Both the position numbers and the translations under genes were made by a program. The notes beneath the pieces are model-generated. The model was not told where the DNA came from. It saw only the letters and a list, made by a program, of their open reading frames with translations, and searched no databases. Below, in pieces: positions 14,340 through 26,300 of a DNA stretch of 44,548 nucleotides. This DNA is from an uncultured Pedosphaera sp. (GTDB lineage Bacteria; Verrucomicrobiota; Verrucomicrobiia; Limisphaerales; Pedosphaeraceae). The stretch spans positions 1 to 44,548 of the forward strand of contig CAIXFN010000050.1 in NCBI GenBank assembly GCA_903918755.1, in the 5' to 3' direction. Positions within the stretch are counted from its first letter, which is position 1. Each line of letters begins with the position of its first letter.

Positions 14340-17300
14340 ATGCGGTTCATTAAAAGTTTTGCTTGGCTGGTGGTCGCGATGGCGTGGGCGACCGGAACTC
14401 TCACGGCGGGGTCGTATAACTGGACGGGAGCCGTCTCGACTGACTGGTCCAATCCCGGCAACTGGAGCCCCAATGGGAATCCTGGGGCGGCTGACACCGT
14501 CAATTTTTCCACCGGCACCATCAATTTCACCGCCCCAACTTCGTTTGGCGGACAGTTCAACTGGTCAGGCGGGGCCCTAACCGGGAATCCACTGACCCTC
14601 GCAGCTGGCGCGGCCATGAATGTGACGGGGTTTGTGGGATTGAACAATGTGCTGACCAACGCCGGGACGGTGACCGTCTCGGGCAGCGGCCGTGTGCAGG
14701 TGGTCAATAATAGTGCGAATTTCCGTGGCGGAATCTTCAATCTTGCCTCCGGCATCTGGGATTTTCAGAATAATCAGGATATCCTCTGCGGCTGTTACGG
14801 CGCCGAGTTTTTCAACAACTCAGGCCTGCTCCGCAAGTCGCAAGGCACCGGCCAAAGCTGGGTTAGTGTGGCGTTCACGAATTCGGGCACCGTCACCGCT
14901 TTGACCGGCGGGTTGGCCTTTCAGGCGGGCGGATTGATCAACGGGAACTATAACGCGGCCAGCAATGCGCTCGTGCTCTTTGCCAGTGGCAGTTTCCGGT
15001 ATACCCAGCCGCCCACCCTGACCGGCCCGGGCAGCCTGCAGTTTGCCGGCGGAACTCTCACCCTGGTGGACGACATCCTCCCGAATCTGAGCCATACCGG
15101 GGGAACTCTCTCGCTGGCGCCCGGTTTCCAGGGTGGCACGATCACCAACCTGGCCTTGAACGGGTCCGCCTTGAGCGGGACCAACTTTGTCAGCGGGGTG
15201 TTGACTCTGGCCAGCGGTACTTTGAACGGTCCTCTGCAGGTGCAGGCCGGGGGGGTGTTCAACTGGGGCAATGGTTTAGCCTCCGCCAGCGTCACGGTGG
15301 CCACCAATGGTGCGATCAACGTGATCGGCGGCGCGCTTGCCAGTGCGCCGGTGACCAACAACGGGGCGGTCACCGTCACCGGGGCCGGGACTTTCGGCCT
15401 GCAGAACAACAACGGCAACCTGCTTGGGGCGGTTATTAACCAGCCCAACGGGATCTGGGATTTTCAAAATAACCAAAATGTCAATTGCGGCTGCTACGGC
15501 CACGAGTTTTTCAATAATGCCGGACTGTTGCGCAAATCCGCCGGCACCGGCCAAACGGCGATCAACGTGGGTTTCACTAATTCCGGGGTCGTGACGGTGC
15601 TGGTGGGGGGGATCAGCTTTTCCGGCGGCGGCCTGGTCAACGGCGTCTTCAACGCGGCGGCGGGGGGCAATATTTCATTCACCGGGGGCAACTTTGCCTA
15701 CACCCAAGTCCCCGTGTTGAATGGCCCCGGGGTTGTGCAATCGACCGGGGGCAGCTTCACCCTGCAGGCAGACATTGTTCCCAACCTCCTGCTCAACGGG
15801 GGGACGGTGGTGCTCGCCCCGATTTTTCAGGGAGGGGCGATCACGAATCTGAGTCTGCTGGCCGGAACGTTGGCGGGTACGAATGTTGTGGCGGGAACCT
15901 TCAACTGGCAGGGCGGCCTTTTGCCAGGCAGCCTCACGGTGCAATCTGGGGCGGTTCTCAATTGGTCAGGGGGAACGGCCGGCGGCGGCCTGGGCGTGGC
16001 CAGCGGTGCCGTGGTGACGATCAGTGGATCGGTCATCGTGCAGAGCCCCCTCACTAATCAGGGCACGGTGTTCGTTTCCGGCGCCGGCAGCGTGGGCGTC
16101 AACAACAACGCGGGCGGATTCATCGGGGCCATTGTGAATGCGGCCGGCGGGGTCTGGGATTTTCAGAACAACCAAAACATCAATTGTGGTTGCTACGGTC
16201 ACGAATATTTCATCAATGCCGGTTTGCTACGCAAATCCCAAGGCACTGGTCAGACCTGGATCAACGTGGCCTGCACTAATTCTGGAACGGTCACCGTCCT
16301 TCAGGGTACGATCAATTTCCTGGGAGGCGGGCAAATCGGGGGCACCTATAACGCCGGGGCGGGCACTTCCATCCTCTTCGGGGGCGGCGCCTTCAGCTAT
16401 GCGGCGATTCCCACCATGAACGGTCCGGGCGCCCTCCAATTCACCGGCGGCACGCTGACCCTGCAATCGGATTTCATTCCCAATCTGCAATACGCCGGGG
16501 GCACCTTGGTCTTGTCACCGGCTTTTCAGGGCGGATCCATCACAAATCTGACCCTGGCTGGGGGGACCCTCGCGGGCAGTAACACCGTCACCGGCGTCCT
16601 GACGATGTCCGGGGGGACGATTAACGGACCTTTATTTGTGGCCTCCGGGGGAAGCTTAAACTGCAACGGCGGGACGTTTAATGCCCCGGTGACTGTGGCC
16701 ACCAACGGGGCGGTGAATATTACGGGCGCGATGTCCATTTACAACGCGTTCAACAACAACGGAACAGTGACGATGAGCGGCGGCGGTTCGGTCACGGTCA
16801 ACAACAATGCGGCTGGCTTCCTCGGCGCCATCAACAACCTGCCCTCCGGGTTGTGGGATCTCCAAAACAACCAGAACATTAGTTGTGCCTGTTATGGTCG
16901 CGAATTTTTCATCAACTCGGGCGTGCTCCGCAAATCCGCCGGGTCCGGGTCGTCGGGCGTCAATGTGGCGTTCACCAATGCCGGCACGGTGCTGACGCTG
17001 TCCGGGACCCTTAATTTTGGGGCGGGTGGTTTGGTGGCGGGGATTTACAATACCGGTCCGGGGGCGACCATGGCCCTGGGTTCGGGGAATTTCCTGATGC
17101 TGGCCCCGCCGGTGGTGACCGGGGCGGGGCTCACGGAATTAAGTTCCGGCAATCTCTTGATGCAGCAAGACGTTGCCCCGAACCTGCTGCTGGCCGGGGG
17201 CAATGTGTCGCTGGCACCGGGTTTCCAAAACGCCGGGATGATTACCAACCTGACGCTGAGCGGCGCCACCTTGGCCGGGACCAATCGATTGACCGGTACG

Positions 17301-20300
17301 ATGATTTGGGCGGGTGGGCAGATTGGCGGTCCCCTCACCGTGGCCAGCAACGCCGTGTTAAACCTCACGGCCGCGGGTTCCGTCATCTTGTCGGATGTGC
17401 TCACCAATCAGGGCCAGGTGCTGTGGTCGGGGAGTGCGTCGCTTTCCGTGGCCAACAACCTGGGCGTCTACCGGGGCGCCATCTACAACCAGCCGGGAGC
17501 CGTGTGGGACATGCAGGGAAACGTCACCCTCGGTTGCCCCTGCTATAATAACGAGTTCTTCATCAATGCCGGGCTGGTGCAAAAATCCTCCGGCGTCGGG
17601 ACCGCCAGTATCGGCATCGCCTTCACCAATTCCGGGTTGGTGAGCTGCCTCGCCGGCACCCTCGGTTTCAATAACGGCGGCAGCGTCGGAGGTGGTTACA
17701 CCACCGTTTCCGGAAGCGCGATTAATTGTGCGGGCGGCAACTTTACCATGGGCGCCGCGCCGGTGATCAGCGGCCCCGGCAGCACCGCGTTTACCGGCGG
17801 TAAAATCGCCTTGAACCAGGGTGTGCCGGCGAATTTCCCGCTGACGGGAGGAATCGTGACCCTGGGCGCGGCGTTTCAAAATGCGGGGGCCATCACCAAT
17901 CTGACCTTGAGCGGTTCCACCCTGGCGGGGACCAACCTGGTGACGGGAGTGATGAATTGGGCCGCCGGCGCGGTGGGGGGGCCGTTGACCATCGCCGGCG
18001 GGGGCACCCTCAATCTGTTGCAATCGGGCTCCGTCGGCCTCAATGACGTCCTCACTAATGGCGGCACGGTGAACTGGTCCGGGGCCGGTGGGTTGGTGCT
18101 GAACAACAACAACTCTGCCGGCTTGCGTGGCGGAATCGTCAACCTGGCTGGCGGATTGTGGGACATGCAGGGCAACCAGACGCTGGGCTGCGCCTGCTAC
18201 GGTTTTGAGTATTTCAACAACGCCGGCCAGTTGCGGAAATCCGCCGGCAGCGGCACCGCCACTCTCGCTCTGCAATTCAACAATACCGGTTCGGTCAATG
18301 CCCAGGTGGGCACCTTCAGTTTTTCCGGGGGCGGGTTGGTGGCGGGGAATTATTCCGCCGCCGCTGGTGCATTCATCAACCTTGCGGGCAACGGTTTCAC
18401 CATGGGACAACCCGCGGTTTTCACTGGCCCGGGATCGAGCCAATTGATCAGCGGCAGCCTGACTTTGACGCAGGATGTTCCGGCCAATTTCGCGCTGACG
18501 GGCGGAGTGGTCTTGCTTGGCCCGGCCTTCCAAAACGGTTCCATCACCAATTTCACGCTCAGCGGGGCGACGCTGAACAGCACCAACACCGTGACCGGCG
18601 TCTTCACCTGGAACGGCGGGGCGCTGACGGGCCCGCTGACCATTGCCACGAACGGGTTGCTCCAGATCGTCGGATCCACCCAGGCGACTTTGAGCGCTCC
18701 GTTGACCAACGCCGGGACCGTTACGGTGACGGGCCCAGGCAACTTGCTGCTGAACAATAATAACGCCGGTCTGCGGGGCGCCATCTACAATCTCCTGGGT
18801 GCTAACTGGCAGATTCAGACCAACCAGCTCATCAGCTGCGCTTGTTTCGGGTTCGAGCTCTTCAACAACGCCGGCACGATTCAGAAATTCCCCGGCACGG
18901 GCATGGCCACGATCGGTGTGCCGGTGATCAACTCGGGCACGATCGACGCGGAGACCGGGACGCTGGCGTTCACCGGAAATCCGGCCTACGCCCAGACCGG
19001 CGCCACCATGACCTTTGGCGTGGGACCCACCAATACCGCCTCGGGCAATGTGAGCATTAATGGCAATGTGAACTTGGACGGGATCTTGGGCATCAACCTC
19101 TTGAACGGCTACACCCCCGCCTTGAGCAATTCGTTCACGCTGGTCAATTACGGGACGCATGCCGGCGTCTTCAATAACTTGAACCTGCCGCCGGCCGGAA
19201 CGGGACGCGGGTGGCAATTGACCTATGGTTCGGGCACGATCGGTTTGCAAGTGGTGACAAATCCCGTCGCCGCCACGATGATTTCCGGCGTCGTGACGGA
19301 CAATCTGGCCCAGGGCATCACTAATTTGGTGGTATTTGTCTTCACGACCAACACCACGAGCATCTTCTTGACCGCGGTGACGGATGCGAATGGCCACTAT
19401 GCCATCAGTGTGCCGAATGGGAACTACACCGTGGGCGTGCAGGGATTGCCGGCCCGGGGCTACAATTCGGTGACCAATCAGTTTGCGACGGTTGCCGGGG
19501 CCAGCCAGGTGGTCAATTTTTCGACGAGTCCGTTTTCCGGCCAGAGTTTCACGATCAGCACCAGTGTGAATCCCCTGGGTACCGGCTCCGCGGTGGGTGG
19601 GGGAGTTTTTGCTGCCGGCAGCACCGTCACCCTCACCGCCACGCCGAACACAAATTCGCTGCCGTACATCTTTTCCAGTTGGACGGAAAACGGGGTGTTT
19701 GCGAGCCCGAGCCCCGTTTACGCCTTCCCCGCCGTGCGCAACCGCCAATTGGTGGCCAATTTCGCGCTGCCCAGCTTCCTGATCACCGCGACCAATAACC
19801 CCGCCAGCGCGGGAGCGATCACCGGGGCCGGTTCCTACTTTTACCTGGCCACCAATACCCTGACTGCCTTCCCGAATTTCGGTTATAAGTTCGGCAATTG
19901 GACCGAGGCCGGCGTTATCGTGGGCACTAATCCAGTATTGAGCACCCAGGTCCTTACCAACCACAATTTCACCGCAAATTACCTCGAAGCCAACACGACC
20001 CACGTGGTGACCACCGTGACTCAACCCCCCGGGTTGGCCACGGTGACGGGCAGTGGGACCTATACCAATGGGCAAACCGCTAATTTCAGCGCGCCCGCCA
20101 GTGTGACCAACGCGCCGTTCATTTACACCTTCCAGCAATTCACCCTGGGTGGCAGCTTCGTCAGTTCCGGAGCGGGCTTTGCGAAGAAGTTTTCCACCCT
20201 GGATCCGACTAATCTCCAATATGTGGCCGTTTACCAGGCCACCAGTATCTTGCCGCAGGTGGCGAATGTGAGCGCTAATTTCAGCAGCCCGGTACCGGCC

Positions 20301-23300
20301 ACCACCAATTTCCTGCTCACGGTGCGGTTTGACCGGGCCATGCAAACCAGTGCCACCCCGGTCTTGTTCCTCACCAATGCCGCCGCGGTCACTGGCCTGA
20401 CCTTTCCCACCAATGGCGGCTCCTGGACGACCTACAACCAGGCGAATGATACCTATGTGACGCCGCCAGTCACCATTGCGCCGGCACTGAACGGCACCAA
20501 CCAACTCTTTGTGGCGGGGGCCTTGGCGATTGGGGGCGGTGTGCTCGGAACCACCAACCCGGTCAGCTATGTGGTGGATGCCACCCCTCCGCCCGCGCCG
20601 ATCCTGAGCCTTTCGTCCTCCAATGCGAACTCGGCGATGGTGGCCTGGAATGCTTATGCCGCGCCGGGCGATCTCGCCTCCTTCCGGGTTTTTGTGCAGA
20701 CCACCAACTTTGCTTCGCTCGTCGGCTTGCCGATCTTTAACGGCCTGGGTGCGGCCAGTCGCGCGGCCAATTTTTATGGCCTGACGCTCGACACCACCTA
20801 TTTCGTGGCGGTGCAGGCGGTGGATACCGCCGGAAATACCAGTCCCTTCACCACGCCCCTGCCGGTGATCCTGCCCAGCACCGTGCCCCCGGCGGTCTCG
20901 GTCCAGCAATCCCCGTTGGGCGCCACCACGGCGGGGCTCGCCTGGAACGCTTACAATACTTCCGCTCTGTTTGGATTTGCCGGTTTCCGGGTGTATCACG
21001 CGACGACCAATTTCACCAGCGTCACCGGGCTGACCCCGGATGCAACATTGGGAACTGCGGCGCGGACTTATCAGGCCACGGGACTGGATCGTTCCCAGAC
21101 GTACTATTTCGCAGTGGTTGGCTTCAACGGCACCAACGGATTCAATCCAAATGTGACGACGGTTTCGTGGTCCGATCCGTATGCCGGCACGCTCGGCGCC
21201 AACACCACCATCGGAGGGAACACGCCCAGCGTGGTCAACATCTACCAAAACATCCAGGTCGTCAGCAACGCGACCCTCACCGTGTCCCCGGGGACCACGC
21301 TGTTGTTCGCCCCCGGTACTGGCATTACCGTGGTGCAAGGCGCCCTGGTCGCGGCGGGCACCGCCCTCAATCCAATCCTTTTCGATTCCGTCAATGACCT
21401 CCCCGGCGGTTCCCCTCTGCCCGGGGATTGGCAGGGCCTGAATCTCGGGCCGGGCGCGGGCGCCTCAGTATTGAATTTTGTCGAAATCCGTTATGGTGCG
21501 GGCCTGACGCTGGACGGCTGCTCCCCGACTGTGGGAGCGTTTACCGCGGATCTCAACACTCCCGCGGGCCTGAGCCTCGTGAACGCGGCCACCCTCACCA
21601 CGGTGGATGCGCTGCTGACTGGCAATAGCGTGGGTGCCCTGCAAACCGATAACGCGCTGCTGACCGTGCACAACTCCGTGATCCAGAACAATGACACGAA
21701 TGCCTGGGGCGCGGGTGCTTTCAACATGTTCGCCAGCGGCAACTGGTGGGGCAGCCCGTCGGCCGCCGATGTCGCGGTTACCGTGCAGGGAAAAGTGGCG
21801 TACCAGACCATCCTGAATTATGAACCGGTGTTGACCCCGGCGATTGGGGCCTCCAATGGCGTGACGCAGATCGGGACCTCCTCGGCAAATCTTCGGCTCG
21901 CCTGTCGTACCGCTGACTCGTTCCGAATCAGCGAGGACAACACGTTTGCCGGAGTCTTTTTCACCCCGTTCACCAACGCGGTGACATTCCCGTTCTCGCC
22001 GGGCGGTGGCTTCAAGCATCTCTATGCGCAATTCCGCAGCGCCACCGGCCAGACCAATACGCCCTTGGAACTGGATTTGAACTACCTCACCGGCGGCCCG
22101 ATCATCCAGTCCTTCAGTCTCGGCCAGAACCAGACGCTCCACCGGCCCCTCACCGTGACGGGTTCCGCCACTGCCGTGCTGGGGATGCAGGACATTGAGT
22201 TCTACGTGGACGGCGTGCTGCAAGGGACGAACGCGGGCGGAAGTTTTTCCCAATATTTTGATGTGCGCAATTTCGGCAATGCCATCCATCAAGTGCAATT
22301 GCTCGCCCGGGATACCATGGGCAATTTTGCCACGCTGACCGAGAACGTCATCCTCGCGGTGACCCCGCCGCTGGCGCCCACCCTCGCCACTCCGCCGTAC
22401 GACTACATCACGAACAACGCCACCCTCACCATCCTGGGCACGGCGGAGCCCAATCTCAACATTCAGATCACGGATAACGGACAGATTCTGGCATTGCTGA
22501 CCACGGACGCGGCCGGAAAATTCGGTGTCACCAACGCCACGCTCATGGAAGGTGCGAACACGCTGGTGGCGGTGGCCTCGGACAGCACCGGGACGACTCC
22601 CTCCGCTGCCCGGCATGTGACCGCGGAGACGGTTTACCCTGCCGCCCTGGTGCTGAAGACGCCGGTTTACTACCCCGCCTCGGGTTTGAATGTGAGTTGG
22701 CAGTTTGCTCCCGCGGGCAAGCAGGCGATCAATTTCAAATTATTCTGGGCCACGAATACGTTTGCGACCACGAACCAGGCCACCGGCCATTCCACGCTCC
22801 TGGGTTCAATGAATTACAACGTCCAGGCGCTGGCCGATGGCACCTACTACTTTGGGGTGGTGGGGTATGACTCCGCCGGCAACCCGAGCCCACTCTCCGC
22901 CCTGGTAGCCTCGGTTTATGATGCCACCGCCCCCGCCTTGGCCATCTCCTACGGTCATCCTTCACCGGTGGGAGTGGGGCCGCTCAGCGTCATCCTGAGT
23001 TCCAGCAAGGCCCTCGTCGCCACTCCCAACCTGACGTTGCAACCCACTGGCGCCGGATCGCCCCTGCTGCTGAATCTGACCAATGTGGCGCAGAACACCT
23101 GGCAGACAGTTTTCAATGTCACCGCCAGCACCCCGTCCGGCACGGTGAATGTGCAGGCGTCCGCCCAGGACCTGGTGGGTAATTCGTTTTCCGGGGCGCC
23201 CGCCGGACTTCCGCTCGTGGTGGACACGACGCCCCCCACCGCCAGCCTCGTGACCGTGCCCCTGGGACCGGTTCCGACTGCCGTGCCGACCAATGTGAGC

Positions 23301-26300
23301 ATCAGCCTGACGCTCAGCAAATCGGTGGGGCCGGGGACCTCACCAACGCTGTCGTTCACTCCGCCCGCCGGAACCAATATTCCGATCCAATTGGCCGGCG
23401 CTGGCAGCAATTGGAACGCTAGTCTGCCGTTGACGGCGACCATGAGCAACGGGTTTGGCCTCTTCTCCTTCACCGCCCAGGACGCGGTGGGCAATGTGGG
23501 CACCAATTTCACCGCGGGCCGGCAATTGGAGTTGTACAACACCGCGCTTCCCGCCGCTCCCGCGGCCCCCTTGAATCTGGCCGCCGCCAGCCTGCCGGGC
23601 GGCGGAGTGGGGCTGACCTGGACAGCCGTTTCCAATGCGCAAATTTACCGGCTTTACCGCCAGGCGGGAACGAACCTGACCCTGCCGGCCGCCGTTTACC
23701 TCGACAACATCACTTCCAATCATGTGACCGATTTGCCGCCGGCCGATGGTTCCTATGCTTATGGCCTGAGTGCGAGCCGGTTCGGTTCCGACAGCGCCGT
23801 GTCCAAGACAGTGGGCTTGTCGGATCGCGTGCCGCCCCCCGCGCCAACAAACGTAGCCGTGGCGCTCGCTCCCAGCGGGGTGCAGATCACCTGGCAGCAA
23901 CCTGCCGGTGAAGTGCCGGCGTCCTACCGGATTTACCGTAATGGCGTCTTGATCCAGACCACGGGAACCATCGCGCCGGTCAGCGATTATCCCCCAAAGG
24001 GGACGAACAATTACGTGGTGAGCGCGGCGGACAGCATTGGCAACGAAAATGCCAGCGTCCCGGCGGCGATCACGCTCCTGGTCAGTCCGGTGAGCCATTT
24101 GTTGGTGCAGGTGAATTACGGTCAGGCGCCGTCGATCAGTTGGGTGTCGCCGGATCCCACCGCCGTGGGCTTCAACCTGTATCGCAACGGCGTCCGGCAG
24201 AATGCCGCCCTGATTCCGGGCACGAATTATACGGATCAATTGCCGCTCAGCGACCTGACCCAATATGCCGTCACCGCCGTGAACGCGGCGCTGCAGGAGA
24301 GTCCGCCCCGCCAGGTGAATGCGTATCCGGTGGCCTTCAGTTTGCAGGCCAATCCCGCCAATGGGCAGGCGAACAATCCCCTGTATGTAAACTACTTTGA
24401 TAAGTTTGTCCTGGGGTTGACGAATCGTGCCAGCGGCAGTCCCTTGCCGGTCGCGCAGATCCAGTTCAACCGCACCATCGTCGGGCTCGATCCGTTGGGC
24501 CTCACCCAGACGGTGAATTCCGCCGTGGCGCCGGGCTCCAACTTCCAGTCGGTCGTGGTCTTTCCGGAAGCCTCCGCTCCCGCCGCCGAAAGCCTTTTGG
24601 TCACCGTCAGCCAGCAGACTGACAGTGGCGGCAGCGAGGTGCTTTATCTGGATAACTTCAATCTCCCCGCCGCCCAATTGCCGGCCACCGAAATCGCGGT
24701 GTCCGTCAATCAACTGCCCCTCGCGGGCGGCCTGACCCCCTTCCAGGTCCAGGTGTATAATCGCGGCTTTACGGAGATGCAGTTCATCGTCGCCCGCGGT
24801 GGTGGCGGTCTTCCTGGCGATCTTTACGTTTCCGTGGAGAACAGCCTGGGGCAGGAACTCAGTCGCACGCCGTTCCTGGGGATTCCGCCCGGCACCACTT
24901 TTCTCGCGGATGGACGGGCGTTTGTGAAAATCGCGGCCGGTGCCTCCCTCTCCTTCACGGTGCCCAATGTGCTCTCCCCGGCGGCCCTCGCCGGCGCCAC
25001 CAATGTGATTTATGCCGTGGGGATCAGCAACATTTACTACAACTTCAACCACGCCGACCAGGTGATTTCCGGTCCGCTGGCGGGCTCCATGGTGTCCTCC
25101 AGCCTCGCCCTGGCTCCTTACTACGCCCTGGCGCAGACGGACAAGACGAACTACGCCAACAATGAAGCGGTGGTCATCACTGGCCAGGCGCTGGATACCG
25201 TCACGGGTTTGCCGGTACCCAACAAGCCGGTGAACATCGGCTTTGCCACCCGGGGCTTCAAATGGTACCACCCCGTAACCACGGATGGGGCGGGAAACTT
25301 CCAATACACCTACATGCCCGCCGCCGGATTTGGTGGCACCCTCGCAATTTGGGGCGCGCATCCGCTGGTGGTGGACCGGTTGAACCAGAATCAAATCGTC
25401 GTTTACCGCTTGTATGCCAATCCGTCCGGCGGCGATATCCAGATGTCCAAGAACGACACCTTCAAATTCTCCATCGGCTTGATCAACCCCGGCGATACCC
25501 CGCTGACCGGGTTCGTCACCACGTTCAATGCTTATCAATTCTCCGGAACGAACCAGACCCCGGTTGCGTCGGTGACCGGGACCAATCTGACCGGACCGGG
25601 CTTTACTGTGGGACCCGGCCAGACCCAGACCGTGAATCTGGAGTTGTCGGCCGCGCTGAATGCGCCGAATTCCCTGGGGGTGGATTTTACCTTCACCTCG
25701 CTCGAAGGGGCCGCCGCCACCTTCCATGGCAATCTCACCCTCCTGCCGGCCCTGCCGGTGCTTGCGGTGGTGAATCCGCCGTCCGGCTATTTGCAGGTGA
25801 ATGTGAACCGGGGCAATCAGAAAAGCGGGCAGGTGACCATTGCCAACAACGGCCTGCGGGACCTGCAGGGCGTCACCCTGCAACAGCCCACGAATGAAAA
25901 CTGGATTCGGGTGAATCTGCCGACATCGGCGGATGGCAAAATTCATCTGCCCGATCTCGCGGTGGGCCAATCCAACACATTTACGGTGGTCTTCAGTCCG
26001 CCGACCAATACCGCGCTGGGATTTGCGCCGGATGGCATCGTCATTCAGGGCACCAATGCCGCGGCGCCCTTCACGATCGGGGTTTATGGCCTGGTGACTT
26101 CGGATCTCACCGGGGGCATGCAATTTTTCGTGGACGATACCCTCGGCGCTCCGGTGCCCAATGCGGGCGTGCGGTTGCATAACAACGCGCTGCAGTTGGA
26201 TCTTCCTCCATTCTACACGGATACCAACGGGTTGGTGACGATCACGAACATGCAGGAGGGGAGTTGGAATTGGCAGGCCAGCGCGCCCGGTTGTTCCCCC

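Noticed and set aside
14427-19260. CRISPR-like or satellite DNA repeats
   Set aside because: The units are about 650-700 bases, diverged at the DNA level and conserved at the protein level in one frame, so they are coding repeats.
17358-21338. A minus-strand open frame of 1,326 codons
   Set aside because: Same reason: antisense shadow of the tandem repeats, with periodic low-complexity sequence mirroring the sense repeats.
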